Positions 17,233 through 25,527 are shown, counted from the stretch's first letter. The stretch is 64,000 nucleotides of DNA from Streptomyces sp. Q6 (GCF_036967205.1 NZ_CP146022.1:6200001-6264000), one strand, 5' to 3'. A program made the numbers and translations. The notes: generated by a model not told the origin, from the sequence alone.

Positions 17233-18678
17233 ATGACCGCCACCCACGCCTTCTGGCTCGCCGGCCGCCAGGCCACCGGAGACGAGACCTTCGAGGTCCA
17301 CAACTCCTACGACGGCCGTCTCGTCGGCACCGTCGCCGTGCCGACCGAGGCCCAGGTCGAGGAGGCGGTCGCCGCCGCCCACGCCGTGGTGGACGAGTTC
17401 GCCGCGACCCCCGCGCACGTCCGCGCCAAGGCGCTGAACCACGTCGCCGACCGCCTCACCGAGCGCACCGAGGAGATCGCCCAGCTGATCTCCGCGGAGA
17501 ACGGCAAGCCGATCAAGTGGGCCCGCGGCGAGGTCGGCCGCGCGGTGTCCGTGTTCCGGTTCGCCGCCGAGGAGGCCCGCCGCTGGAACAGCGGTGACGC
17601 CCAGCGCCTCGACACGGACCTCGGCGGTCAGGGGCGCCTCGCGCTGACCCGCCGCATCCCCAAGGGTGTCGTCCTCGGTATCGCCCCCTTCAACTTCCCG
17701 CTGAACCTGAGCGCCCACAAGGTCGCCCCGGCCATCGCGGTCGGCGCGCCGATCATCCTCAAGCCGGCCCCGGCGACCCCGATCTCGTCGCTGATCCTCG
17801 GTGAACTGCTCGCCGAGACGGACCTGACCGCCGGCTCGTGGTCGGTCCTGACCGTCCCGAACGACCGGATGCCCGCCCTGGTCCAGGACGAGCGCCTCCC
17901 GGTCATCTCCTTCACCGGTTCGGGCCCGGTCGGCTACGCGATCATGGACAGCGTGCCGCGCAAGCACTGCACCCTGGAGCTCGGCGGCAACGGCGCGGCC
18001 GTCGTCCTCGGCGACTGGGCCAGTGACCAGGACCTGGACTGGGCCGCGACCCGCATCGCGACCTTCTCCAACTACCAGGGCGGCCAGTCCTGCATCTCGG
18101 TGCAGCGCGTCATCGCCGACGCCGCCGTCTACGACCGGCTGCTCCCGAAGATCGTCGCCGCCGTCGAGGCGCAGGTCACCGGCGACCCGGCCGACGACGC
18201 CACGGACGTGGGCCCGCTGGTCAGCGAGGACGCCGCCAAGCGCGTGGAGTCCTGGGTGACCGAGGCCGTCGACGCCGGGGCGACGCTCCTCGCGGGCGGC
18301 AAGCGCGACGGCGCCACGTACGCGCCGACCGTCCTCGCCGACGTACCGGCCGACGTCACGATCTCCTGCGAAGAGGTCTTCGGCCCGGTCCTCACGGTGA
18401 AGAAGGTCGACGGCGAGGCCGAGGCGTTCGCCGCCGTCAACGACTCCAAGTACGGCCTCCAGGCCGGGGTGTTCACCCACGACCTCCAGACCGCCTTCCG
18501 CGCCCACCGCGCGCTGGAGGTCGGCGGTGTCGTCGTCGGCGACGTCCCGTCCTACCGCGCCGACCAGATGCCGTACGGCGGCGCCAAGCAGTCCGGCGTC
18601 GGCCGCGAGGGCGTCCGCTACGCCATGGACGACTACACGTACGAGCGTGTCCTGGTCCTGACGGGCCTCGCGCTCTGA
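17233..18678 (+). CDS. Aldehyde dehydrogenase (possible succinate-semialdehyde dehydrogenase, GabD-like role)
   Basis: NAD(P)-dependent aldehyde dehydrogenase, 481 residues. ATG 17233 begins the conserved MTATHAFWLAG; an in-frame GTG at 17185 would add a tail of no family character. The glutamate motif LELGGNGA and nucleophile cysteine in GGQSCISVQR are present, with the C-terminal GGAKQSGVGREG block. The context (PucR regulator upstream, gabT 5 kb away) suggests it oxidises succinic semialdehyde, but its motifs do not exclude other short aldehydes. It ends at a strong terminator. Confidence 0.85.
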   Translation: MTATHAFWLAGRQATGDETFEVHNSYDGRLVGTVAVPTEAQVEEAVAAAHAVVDEFAATPAHVRAKALNHVADRLTERTEEIAQLISAENGKPIKWARGEVGRAVSVFRFAAEEARRWNSGDAQRLDTDLGGQGRLALTRRIPKGVVLGIAPFNFPLNLSAHKVAPAIAVGAPIILKPAPATPISSLILGELLAETDLTAGSWSVLTVPNDRMPALVQDERLPVISFTGSGPVGYAIMDSVPRKHCTLELGGNGAAVVLGDWASDQDLDWAATRIATFSNYQGGQSCISVQRVIADAAVYDRLLPKIVAAVEAQVTGDPADDATDVGPLVSEDAAKRVESWVTEAVDAGATLLAGGKRDGATYAPTVLADVPADVTISCEEVFGPVLTVKKVDGEAEAFAAVNDSKYGLQAGVFTHDLQTAFRAHRALEVGGVVVGDVPSYRADQMPYGGAKQSGVGREGVRYAMDDYTYERVLVLTGLAL

Positions 18679-18701
18679 CGCCCTTCAACTCCCTGTGACC
18701 C

Positions 18702-18738
18702 AACGGCCGGAGCCCACTGTGCGGGGGCTCCGGCCGTT
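18702..18738 (+). terminator. Hairpin terminator after the aldehyde dehydrogenase
   Basis: A perfect 14-bp stem (AACGGCCGGAGCCC 18702-18715; GGGCTCCGGCCGTT 18725-18738, 9-base loop) begins 23 bases after the stop and is followed by GTTCGTTCT. From there to the gas-vesicle operon (18739-18932) I see only the small hairpin at 18890 and no convincing gene. Confidence 0.85.
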
Positions 18739-18889
18739 GTTCGTTCTGCATGCCGGCCGGACCGAATCCCGGGCGACGGCGGTGACCAGGTGGAGGTGGC
18801 GCTGCGGTGCGGCAGCGGATCTCTTGAACCTCTTCGGCATCATGCTCTTTCCGCACGGTGAACCAGGCTGACCACTGATCACGTGCACG

Positions 18890-18910
18890 CCGGTGCAACG
18901 TTCGCACCGG
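18890..18910 (-). terminator. Possible terminator of the gas-vesicle operon
   Basis: A 7-bp inverted repeat (CCGGTGC 18890-18896, GCACCGG 18904-18910, 7-base loop) lies 22 bases past the gvpK stop on the minus strand. It is short and lacks a T-run, so the call rests mainly on its position. Confidence 0.4.
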
Positions 18911-18932
18911 ACGGAAAGCGTGGACTCGCCGA

Positions 18933-19229
18933 TCAGCGCGGCAGCAGCGGACCCAGCGGACCGAGGTCGATGTTCAGGTCCTGGGGGGCGAGGTCGTAGC
19001 GCTCGCGCAGCTCGGCCATGCGGTCCTCCAGCAGCATCAGCGTCAGGCCGACGCGCTCCTCCTGGTCCTCGGTGAGGTCTCCCGTGTCGAAGCGGCGCAG
19101 AGCCTGACGTTCCATCAGCTGCCGCAGCAGTTCCACGATGGTCAGTACGAGCTTCATCAGATCGCGCTCCACTGTGTCGTGGTCGATCTGGACCCTTCCG
19201 CGAGGGACGGGCGCGTCATGTGTACTCAC
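18933..19229 (-). CDS. gvpK: Gas vesicle protein GvpK
   Basis: 98-residue GvpK-family protein, an accessory factor for gas-vesicle assembly. After a short variable tail the conserved block runs DLMKLVLTIVELLRQLMERQALRRFD and then LTEDQEERVGLTLMLLEDRM, the family signature, ending DLNIDLGPLGPLL. It starts with GTG overlapping the stop of gvpS by four bases (GTGA). It is the last gene of the operon, the same position as in other actinomycete gvp clusters as I recall them. Confidence 0.9.
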   Translation of the reverse strand: MSTHDAPVPRGRVQIDHDTVERDLMKLVLTIVELLRQLMERQALRRFDTGDLTEDQEERVGLTLMLLEDRMAELRERYDLAPQDLNIDLGPLGPLLPR

Positions 19230-19414
19230 AGCAGGTTTTCCCAGGGTGAGGGGACATTCTCGTTCACCGAACTGATCAGGGCGTTGAGATTGATCCGCAC
19301 GAGATCCACGTCGGCGATGCGCAGGGTGACGTCCCCCGCGAGGACGACTCCGCCCGCGAGCAGCCGGTCGAGGAGGTCGACCAGAGCGATCTCCCGCCGT
19401 TCGATCACGGTCAT
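19226..19414 (-). CDS. gvpS: Gas vesicle GvpA-family minor protein GvpS
   Basis: 62-residue GvpA-fold protein with the family core EIALVDLLDRLLAGGVVLAGDVTLRIADVDLVRI. It is shorter than gvpA, lacking a long tail, as expected of the minor GvpS/GvpM-type shell or nucleating subunits. The ATG at 19414 overlaps the gvpL stop (ATGA) and its end overlaps gvpK. A longer open frame to 19717 exists but the upstream part is antisense noise within gvpL. Confidence 0.85.
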   Translation of the reverse strand: MTVIERREIALVDLLDRLLAGGVVLAGDVTLRIADVDLVRINLNALISSVNENVPSPWENLL

Positions 19415-20274
19415 CGGCGGGTACCCCCTGCCGTCGGTCGGCCTTCGGACCGCTCTTCGGGAGGCATGGAGAAGGAGTAGGCGGCCCACGGGCCGGTCAG
19501 CTCCACGCGCAGGCCCCGAGCCCGGTCCGCGTCCCGGCTGACGCACTCGACGAAGGACTCCGCCTGCGAGCGGTGCACCAGGTAGGCCGTGTTGAGGACA
19601 TTGCGTCCGGACGAACCACTGAGCTCCGCATTCTGCGGAGGATGGATCCGGGCGTCGTCGGCGCGCCGGGCCAGCGTGTCGTGCAGTTCCTGCGCGAAGG
19701 TCTCGGCATGCCGCCACGTCTCGTCCCGTTCACCGCGCTCGGCACGCCGGCGGCGGAGGAAGTCGCGGCCCGAGCCCGAGGCGAGCGCCGCCGACGAGAG
19801 GCGTTCGCGTCGGCCGCCGTTCGACGGGGTGGAGGCGGTGGCGGGGGAGGGCCGGCCCTCCTGTCCGGTCTTCGAGGCCGGCTCCACGGTCACCTTGACG
19901 CCCCACTCCACCCGGTCGCGCAGGCGATCGAGGGAGGCACGGAAGCGCTCGGCCTCTCCCTCCAGCATGGCCCGCACACCGCTGTCGTCATGGAACACCG
20001 TCGCCAGCCGCAGGGGGAGCGGGCTGGCGACCGAGACCAGCGCCGCGATCACGGCCTGGTGCGCCCGAGCCGTCTCGGACAGCCAGTCGAGGTCCTCCAG
20101 GTTCCGGCGGAGCGCCGTCTCGGTGAACTGCTCGGCGGGCACGTGACCGACCACGGCGGTCAGGCCGGCATGGACGAGCAGGTGCGGGGGAGCCCCCGCC
20201 ACTCCTGTCACGTCCGAGGCGAGCGGGGCGTCGAGGGAGTCGCAGACCGCGTAGACATAGCGCAACTCAGTCAC
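19411..20274 (-). CDS. gvpL: Gas vesicle protein GvpL (GvpL/GvpF family)
   Basis: 287-residue GvpL/F-family accessory protein. It begins with the family pattern RYVYAVCDS and has VASPLPLRLATVFHDD, equivalent to the LPMRFGSV block of gvpF in this cluster. A charged, low-complexity insertion (about residues 135-190) separates the two conserved lobes. The C-terminus has LRVELTGPWAAYSF, the second family signature. GvpL/F proteins act in assembly, binding GvpA-type subunits. Overlaps gvpJ by eight and gvpS by four bases. Confidence 0.9.
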   Translation of the reverse strand: MTELRYVYAVCDSLDAPLASDVTGVAGAPPHLLVHAGLTAVVGHVPAEQFTETALRRNLEDLDWLSETARAHQAVIAALVSVASPLPLRLATVFHDDSGVRAMLEGEAERFRASLDRLRDRVEWGVKVTVEPASKTGQEGRPSPATASTPSNGGRRERLSSAALASGSGRDFLRRRRAERGERDETWRHAETFAQELHDTLARRADDARIHPPQNAELSGSSGRNVLNTAYLVHRSQAESFVECVSRDADRARGLRVELTGPWAAYSFSMPPEERSEGRPTAGGTRR

Positions 20275-20629
20275 GTGACGTCTCCGTTTCGTGAGCCGGG
20301 TCGAGCGCGTCCTGCGACCGGTTGTCCTCCAGTGCCGCCAGACGCTGCCTCAACTCGGCGTTCTCCCGGGCGAGTTCTTGGTGACGGGCGCCCGAGGACA
20401 GCGCCGGATCGTGCTCCCACCAGTCGATGCCCATCTCCTTCGCCTTGTCGACCGAGGCGACGATCAGGCGCAGTTTGATGGTGAGCAGCTCGATGTCGAG
20501 CAGATTGATCTTGATGTCACCGGCGATCACGATGCCCTTGTCGAGGACGCGCTCAAGGATGTCGGCGAGATTGGCCCCCGAACTCCCCCCGCCGAGAGGG
20601 GAGTCGGGGAAGCTGTTCGCGGGACCCAT
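20267..20629 (-). CDS. gvpJ: Gas vesicle GvpA-family protein GvpJ
   Basis: 120 residues. The GvpA fold is clear (NLADILERVLDKGIVIAGDIKINLLDIELLTIKLRLIVASVDKAKEMGIDWW) and is followed by a short coiled-coil-like tail (about residues 82-103, ELARENAELRQRLAALE), which GvpA itself usually lacks. This tail and its position mark it as the minor subunit GvpJ. Its ATG shares one base with the gvpZ stop. Confidence 0.9.
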   Translation of the reverse strand: MGPANSFPDSPLGGGSSGANLADILERVLDKGIVIAGDIKINLLDIELLTIKLRLIVASVDKAKEMGIDWWEHDPALSSGARHQELARENAELRQRLAALEDNRSQDALDPAHETETSRD

Positions 20630-21783
20630 CAGCGACCTCGCGCCCCGGCGGGCTCGTGACGCTCGGGCCCGCCCTCGGTGTACTCGTCGTCCTCGTCCTC
20701 GTACTCGTACGCGGCGTCGTCCTCCGCGTCCTCCACGTCCTCGTCCTCCGCGAGGTCGTCGTCGGCGTACTCGTCCTCGACGTCGTCGTCCTCGTAGGCC
20801 GGCTCGTCCTCGTCGACGTACTCCTCGGGACCCTCTTCGTCCTCGTAGTCGTCGTACTCCGCGTCGTCGTCCTCGTCGGGTCGCTCCTCGGCCCTCGGCT
20901 CCTCGGACGCGTCGCGGGCGTTCTCCTCTTCCTCCGCGGCCACGGCGTCCTCGTGCGTCCGCACGACCTCGCCGTCCTGGATCTCACCGCGCCATCCGTC
21001 GCTCGCCTCTCCCTTGATGGAGATGAAGCGGGCGAAGTGCTTCAGGTCGAGGCGGGCCCGGCGGCCCTGGGCGCGCCAGATGTTGCCGGTCTTCTCGAAC
21101 AGGCCCTTCGGGTAGTACTCGATGATCAGCAGGACCCGCGTCAGGTTCTCGCCCAGCTCGTGGAAGGTGACGACACCCTTGGTGGTGCCCTTGGCGCCCT
21201 CCGAGGTCCAGCAGATGCGCTGGTCGGGCACCTGCTCCGTGGTGTGCGCCTTCCAGCTGCGGCTCGACCAGAAGATCTTCATCTGCCAGTCGGAGGTGAC
21301 GTCGTCCGCGCGATCGGCGTTCTTCACGCCGCGGGCGAACGTCGAGAACTCCTGGTACTGGGTCCACTGGTCGTACGCCGTGCGGACGTTCACACCGACG
21401 TCGATGCTCTCGAGGATGACCGTCGGCTTCTTGCCGCCGCCGGCCTTGGACTTCCCCTTGCCGCCCTTGCCGAACATCCCCTTGACCCCGCTGACCAGGT
21501 TGTCCTTGAGATGCCCCGCGCCGACCTCGACGGCGGTGCGCAGCGGGCCCTTGCCCTCGGCGAGCTTGCGGCCGCCGTCCAGGGCCAGTTTGGCGAACCC
21601 GGGACTGTTGCCCTCGGCGATGTCGTTCAGTCTGGTGGTCGTCCGGCCCAGCGTGCGGCCGGCGCCGGTGAGCAGACGGGTCGCCTGGGCGGCGAGATAG
21701 TCCTGGGCCTCGGCCTTGAGGCGATCCGCCGCCTGGCTCTTGGCCAGGTCCTTCAGCGGGTTCGAGGCGGGCAGCTCAGCCAT
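20629..21783 (-). CDS. gvpZ: Gas vesicle cluster protein GvpZ: SRPBCC-like domain with a highly acidic tail
   Basis: 384 residues from the ATG at 21783. The N-terminal third is alanine/lysine-rich with predicted helices; the middle (about residues 120-265, from PTVILESIDVGVNVRTAYDQW to ARFISIKGE) looks like a START/polyketide-cyclase (SRPBCC) lipid-binding fold; the last 110 residues are almost all Asp, Glu and Tyr. The gene order matches the actinomycete gvpY-gvpZ pair of unknown function. The acidic tail may pair with the strongly basic tail of the neighbour GvpY; that is inference. Confidence 0.78.
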   Translation of the reverse strand: MAELPASNPLKDLAKSQAADRLKAEAQDYLAAQATRLLTGAGRTLGRTTTRLNDIAEGNSPGFAKLALDGGRKLAEGKGPLRTAVEVGAGHLKDNLVSGVKGMFGKGGKGKSKAGGGKKPTVILESIDVGVNVRTAYDQWTQYQEFSTFARGVKNADRADDVTSDWQMKIFWSSRSWKAHTTEQVPDQRICWTSEGAKGTTKGVVTFHELGENLTRVLLIIEYYPKGLFEKTGNIWRAQGRRARLDLKHFARFISIKGEASDGWRGEIQDGEVVRTHEDAVAAEEEENARDASEEPRAEERPDEDDDAEYDDYEDEEGPEEYVDEDEPAYEDDDVEDEYADDDLAEDEDVEDAEDDAAYEYEDEDDEYTEGGPERHEPAGARGR

Positions 21784-22459
21784 TGCCGCGCTCTCCCTTC
21801 GCGCCGCCGCGCGGGGCACGCCGTGCGGCTCCGGCGGTCTTGCGCGCCGTCGGCGCCGTCTTCTTGGCGGCCTGGCCGCCCTGGGTGCGCTTGCGCGGCG
21901 CGGACGTGCGCTCGCCCGCCGACGCGGACTTCTTGGCCGGGGTCCGCTTGCGGGGAGCCTGCCGACCCGAATCCTTCGCCTCGGCCCTGTCGGCTCCGTC
22001 GTCGCCGGAGTCCTGCGCGCGGTCGTCGTCCTGGCTCCCGGCGGTGCCGCGCTTCTTCGAGGCGGCCTTCGTGGCCCTGCCGCTCAGCCCGCCGGTGGCC
22101 TTGTCCGCGGCCTGCTCGACGTCGTCCGTGTCGGGCGCCACCCCCGCTATGCGGTCGCGGACGCCTTCCGTGCTGCTGTGCAGCCTGGAGGCCAGACCTT
22201 CCATCTGCCGTTCGAGAATGGCGCCCGTGGCTGCCTTGCCGACGCCGCGGAAGTCCTGGCGGAGCTGCCCGCCGATCTCCTTGAACTGCGGATTCTTGTC
22301 CAGCTGAGTGCGCACCAGATCCATGATCATCTTGGGGCTCAGCTGCATCTTCTTTCCCGCGACCATGGTGCCGACCGCGAAGGCCAGCTTCAGCTTTTTG
22401 GTGCGGCCGAGGAGGTACCCCGCGCCGACGGCGAGGCCGAGCGTGGCTCGGTTGTCCAT
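21776..22459 (-). CDS. gvpY: Gas vesicle cluster protein GvpY with a histone-like basic tail
   Basis: 227 residues. The N-terminal 85 residues start NRATLGLAVGAGYLLGRTKKLKLAFAVGTM, a short glycine-containing hydrophobic hairpin likely to touch membrane or the vesicle wall, followed by amphipathic helices. The C-terminal 100 residues are Lys/Arg/Ala/Pro-rich (repeats such as RKRTPAKKSASAG), resembling histone H1-type tails. The function is unknown in the family. It overlaps gvpZ by eight bases, implying coupled synthesis of a basic and an acidic partner. Confidence 0.78.
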   Translation of the reverse strand: MDNRATLGLAVGAGYLLGRTKKLKLAFAVGTMVAGKKMQLSPKMIMDLVRTQLDKNPQFKEIGGQLRQDFRGVGKAATGAILERQMEGLASRLHSSTEGVRDRIAGVAPDTDDVEQAADKATGGLSGRATKAASKKRGTAGSQDDDRAQDSGDDGADRAEAKDSGRQAPRKRTPAKKSASAGERTSAPRKRTQGGQAAKKTAPTARKTAGAARRAPRGGAKGERGNG

Positions 22460-22492
22460 GATGTGTGATCCGTTTCCGCGCGCCGTGTCACG

Positions 22493-22738
22493 TCACGCGC
22501 CTGTTTGTCTCGTGCGGGTGGCTTCCAGCCGGTCGAGCAGCGCGTCCTCCTGCCGGTCGAACGTCTCCTCGTCGATCTCGCCCGCCTCCAACTGCTTCTC
22601 CAGCGTGCCCAGTTGCTCTTGGATCGCCGTGGGGTCGTAGTACTGACGCTCGGCGTCGGCGACCACCTGGTCCAGGACCCACATGGAGCCGCGCACGGGA
22701 GCAAGCGGGAGCAGGAGCACCTCGCTCAGCAGTCCCAT
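22493..22738 (-). CDS. gvpG: Gas vesicle protein GvpG
   Basis: 81-residue GvpG-family assembly protein. The sequence begins MGLLSEVLLLPLAPVRG and continues WVLDQVVADAERQYYDP, both family hallmarks, then a charged helix (residues 40-75) with LEKQLEAGEIDEETFDRQED. It is spaced seven bases from gvpF, in the usual F-G order. Confidence 0.92.
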   Translation of the reverse strand: MGLLSEVLLLPLAPVRGSMWVLDQVVADAERQYYDPTAIQEQLGTLEKQLEAGEIDEETFDRQEDALLDRLEATRTRQTGA

Positions 22739-22745
22739 GGGGTGC

Positions 22746-23489
22746 TCAGCCCACCTCTGCTGCCGCCGGCGTCTCTTCCACGAAGCTGTACGGCGGAAGC
22801 GGGCCGTTCACCCGGAGGACGACGTGCGGGTTCGCCTGCCGGAACGCCTCCACGGCCTCCAGCAGCTGCGCGGAGGAGGACCGGCCGGTCAGGAAGGACA
22901 GGTTGGTGACCCACCCCGTGCTCTCGGGTGCGGCACTGAGGGCCTCCGCGTGCGGCTCCAGCGCCTCGCGCACGGCCGCGGCGTCCCGCGCCTCGCGCTG
23001 CTGCACCGCGCCGGCGACCGCTTCGCCGAGCCGCAGCTTGTCCTCGTGGCTGCCGCCGCCGGCCTGCTGGTTGCGGGTCACCATGGCGCGCAGCTCGGCG
23101 TTCTCCGCCATGACCGTGTGCAGCACGGCCTCGTCGTCGTGCTGGGCCTTGATGTTGTACTCGACCCGGTCGCGCAGCGCCGTCAGCCGCTCCTTGTAGT
23201 GCTCCGAGCGCTCTTCAAGGGCGGCGGCGACCGCGTCGTCGTCGGCGGCGACACTGCCGAAGCGCATGGGCAGCACCGTCCCCTCGGCCCCTGCCTCGGA
23301 CAGGACGTTCTGGTGCGCGAGCAGATCGCGACGCTTGGGCCGCAGATTCTCGGGCGCGTCGCTGACCAGCGCGATCAGGCCGCCGCCGGTGACCGTGCGG
23401 AGGGTGTGCGCCGGGCTGCCGATACCCTCCACGCCGTCGGGCAGGCCCGGGTGGCCCGCGTCGGCGATGCCGTAGACGTAGGTGCTCAT
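22746..23489 (-). CDS. gvpF: Gas vesicle protein GvpF
   Basis: 247-residue GvpL/F-family protein needed for vesicle formation. It begins YVYGIADAG, has the [12 protein letters not shown] block (about residues 73-84) and the C-terminal [14 protein letters not shown] signature, flanking a helical middle. Its ATG overlaps the gvpA stop by four bases. GvpF is known in other systems to bind GvpA and to sit at the inner face of the shell. Confidence 0.93.
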   Translation of the reverse strand: MSTYVYGIADAGHPGLPDGVEGIGSPAHTLRTVTGGGLIALVSDAPENLRPKRRDLLAHQNVLSEAGAEGTVLPMRFGSVAADDDAVAAALEERSEHYKERLTALRDRVEYNIKAQHDDEAVLHTVMAENAELRAMVTRNQQAGGGSHEDKLRLGEAVAGAVQQREARDAAAVREALEPHAEALSAAPESTGWVTNLSFLTGRSSSAQLLEAVEAFRQANPHVVLRVNGPLPPYSFVEETPAAAEVG

Positions 23490-23908
23490 TCCTGCTCCTC
23501 CTTGCGGCTCGATGTGCGGCGCTGGCGCGTCCGGGACTGGCTCTTGCCCTCGTCACGGGCCTGGTTGAAGGCGTCGGATATGGTCTCCGCCGCCCCGGAG
23601 AGGGCACCCTTGGTCTTGCCCCGGGCGCCGGACTCCATCGTGTCGCCGATCATGTCCGTCAGGCCGGACGGCTTCTTGCTGCCGGCCTCCAGATCGAGGC
23701 GGTTGCAGGCCTCGGCGAACCGCAGATAGGTGTCGACGCTGGCGATGACGACACGTACGTCGATCTTCAGGATCTCGATGCCGACCAGGGAGACGCGGAC
23801 GAACGCGTCGATCACGAGCCCTCGGTCGAGGACCAGTTCGAGTACGTCGTAGAGGCCGCTGGTGCCTCCGCCGCCGCCTCCTGCGCTCTGTGTCGTGGCG
23901 ACTGTCAT
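23486..23908 (-). CDS. gvpA: Gas vesicle structural protein GvpA, with C-terminal extension
   Basis: 140 residues: a glycine-rich leader (residues 1-17), the GvpA core (about 18-72, [40 protein letters not shown]), then a 65-residue basic, disordered extension ending in [10 protein letters not shown]. Classical GvpA is about 70 residues, so the extension doubles it, as in other actinomycete cluster copies. It would be the main wall subunit. It has a separate leader from gvpO (69-base gap with a hairpin) and a GGGAGGAACTG ribosome-binding region. Confidence 0.9.
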   Translation of the reverse strand: MTVATTQSAGGGGGGTSGLYDVLELVLDRGLVIDAFVRVSLVGIEILKIDVRVVIASVDTYLRFAEACNRLDLEAGSKKPSGLTDMIGDTMESGARGKTKGALSGAAETISDAFNQARDEGKSQSRTRQRRTSSRKEEQE

Positions 23909-23951
23909 GGGCAGTTCCTCCCTTTCCTGTCGTGGGCGCGTTCTTGCTTCT

Positions 23952-23976
23952 GCCGGGGGCCGGTGCGGCCCCCGGC
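23952..23976 (-). terminator. Intercistronic hairpin between gvpO and gvpA
   Basis: A perfect 10-bp stem (GCCGGGGGCC 23952-23961; GGCCCCCGGC 23967-23976, 5-base loop) starts one base after the gvpO stop. It could end or stall transcription after gvpO, so gvpA would use its own promoter, or it may protect a processed mRNA end upstream of the highly expressed shell gene. Confidence 0.55.
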
Positions 23977-23977
23977 G

Positions 23978-24364
23978 TCAGGAGCGGCGGTCGTCGGACC
24001 GGCCGCGTTCGTAACGCCTGAGCCGCTGGTAGCCGGTGAGCATCCCCTCGTGGTCGAGGGTGACCTCGTAGCTCGCGAGCAGGCTCATCGTGTCGGGGAC
24101 GCGTTCGAGTTCGAGAACCTCGACCTCCAGCCGCCAGCCGTCGTCGACGGCAGCGAACGTCGATACCGCGTCGACCGGTTTGCCGGTGAGTTCGAGCAAC
24201 TGGTCCCGAGCCTCGCGAATGGCTTCCGCGGGCCGGAGCCGCTTGCGCCGACGAGGCGCCGGCGACTCGGCGCTCTTGCGGGAACCGGAATTCTGGGCCC
24301 TGCTGCTGGTTGTCTTCTTGCCTGTGCTGGACTCGGCTTCCGCCGATTGTGAAGAGTCCGTCAT
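23978..24364 (-). CDS. gvpO: Gas vesicle protein GvpO
   Basis: 128 residues. The first 45 are Ser/Lys/Arg-rich and disordered; the rest is the GvpO domain (AIREARDQLLELTGKPVDAVSTF, then DDGWRLEVEVLELERVPDTMSLLASYEVTLD and YQRLRRYERG). GvpO is required in haloarchaeal and actinomycete gas-vesicle systems, probably in shell assembly or gvpA expression. It is the first gene of the operon and is followed by a hairpin. Confidence 0.92.
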   Translation of the reverse strand: MTDSSQSAEAESSTGKKTTSSRAQNSGSRKSAESPAPRRRKRLRPAEAIREARDQLLELTGKPVDAVSTFAAVDDGWRLEVEVLELERVPDTMSLLASYEVTLDHEGMLTGYQRLRRYERGRSDDRRS

Positions 24365-24619
24365 AAGAGCCTCCCGCCCCCTCTGCCCGTGCTTTCCTGG
24401 CTGAATCAGAAATCCCGTGGACCGATGCGAAGCACCTGGTCCGGGGTTTGCTCAAAAGATCGACGGATCGTGCCCCGCGTATCGGGCAGCGCCGCGAACG
24501 TCTCCTACCGGCTGCCCCGTAGCCATCGGGTTACCGCACCGGGCGGAGGTATTTCTGTCGACGGTGTGAAGGTCGACACAGGTTTCCGCCAAGTGACGGG
24601 CGGGCGGATACCCGCGCGA

Positions 24620-24799
24620 GGTGTTCAGGAGGGGCATCCGAGAGTTCCAGAGGACGAACTCGTCGACCGTGCAGCGGTGTTGACCTTTTACGGAGCGCTG
24701 TCGATCTTTCCTGCGCTCCTGCTTCCGGTGGCGGATTCTCGGAGTCGTGAGGGAAAGGCCATTCAGCAGGTGCTGAAAGGGCTGAGACATGGGCTATGA
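24620..24799 (+). pseudogene. Truncated fragment resembling the N-terminus of a YihY/BrkB membrane protein
   Basis: In the gene-poor stretch 24365-25000, one frame reads EDELVDRAAVLTFYGALSIFPALLL, very like the first membrane segment of YihY/virulence-factor-BrkB proteins. It then breaks into unrelated sequence and stops at 24799, so the remaining segments are missing and no good start precedes it. A second short open stretch (to 24958, ending RRAWGERYEKRVS) may be the end of another lost gene. I read this as decayed DNA upstream of the gvp operon; the gvpO promoter must lie within 24365-24620 but I cannot place it. Confidence 0.5.
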
Positions 24800-25000
24800 C
24801 GTACCGCGCCCAATGTGAAGGACCGGGGGTGGCGTTGGGGCACCCCGGGCGGAGGCCTCGCGCTCCGGTCGCCGGACCTGCGGAGGATGCCGAGCCCTTC
24901 GTCGAGCCCCGCGACCGCCGGGCCTGGGGCGAGCGGTACGAGAAGCGGGTGAGCTGAGCCGTACGGCGCGCCGGGCCTGAAGGCCCGCAGCCCCGTGCGG

Positions 25001-25390
25001 TCAGAACCGCCCGCCGGTCCACCGGGTGATCGGGCCGTGGCCGCGCCGGGCGTTCGCCCGGCCCAGCGCGTAGGCGCCCGCCAGCCCGGCGAGGACACCG
25101 CCGCCGACGCCCGCCGCCATCGCCTTGCGGTGCTTGATGACGCTCCAGGTGGTCGTCGCCGCCTGCAGGGACCTGCCCGGAACGGTGGACAGGAACGCCC
25201 CGCCGGCCTTCGCCCTGGAGGCGAGGGCGCCCACCTGACCGGCGCCCTTCTCGCGCAGCCCCGCGGCTGCCGACGAGGACTTCTCTGCCGCCGACGACGC
25301 CTTGGACGCGGCGGACCTGCCGGCCGATCGAGCCGCGCTGCCGGCCTTCATGCGCTGTGCGGTCTGCTTGGTCTTCGTTGTTTCAGCCAT
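25001..25390 (-). CDS. Small alanine-rich protein with one membrane segment, unknown function
   Basis: 129 residues, start ATG 25390. Residues 1-60 are Ala/Ser/Lys-rich with helix propensity (KASSAAEKSSSAAAGL). A single hydrophobic glycine-rich segment (about 91-112, AMAAGVGGGVLAGLAGAYALG) is followed by a basic tail ending RWTGGRF. No recognised family. The company of a CsbD-like protein and the gas-vesicle operon hints at an envelope or stress role, without proof. Confidence 0.6.
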   Translation of the reverse strand: MAETTKTKQTAQRMKAGSAARSAGRSAASKASSAAEKSSSAAAGLREKGAGQVGALASRAKAGGAFLSTVPGRSLQAATTTWSVIKHRKAMAAGVGGGVLAGLAGAYALGRANARRGHGPITRWTGGRF

Positions 25391-25482
25391 GCATTCCGTC
25401 TGGCCGAGACCGCTCGATTCAAACGAATTCGTGAGAAGAACATGGTGTGCTTGTGCGGACGGTGTGGACGTCGACGTGCGGA

Positions 25483-25527
25483 CGCGCGAGGGGCGGCTCC
25501 CGGGGATCCGGGGCCGCCCCTCGCGCG
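25483..25527 (-). terminator. Hairpin terminator after the CsbD-like gene
   Basis: A perfect 15-bp inverted repeat (CGCGCGAGGGGCGGC 25483-25497; GCCGCCCCTCGCGCG 25513-25527, 15-base loop) lies 15 bases beyond the stop of the minus-strand CsbD-like gene. It separates that gene from the next one at 25390. Confidence 0.8.

Noticed and set aside
18685-18888. A 67-codon minus-strand frame with a fair ribosome-binding site (MPKRFKRSAAAPQ)
   Set aside because: It overlaps the terminator of the aldehyde dehydrogenase, has no family features and no support beyond an open frame.
20656-22284. A long plus-strand frame rich in Val/Leu over gvpZ and gvpY
   Set aside because: It is the reverse complement of Asp/Glu- and Lys-rich codons of the two gvp genes.
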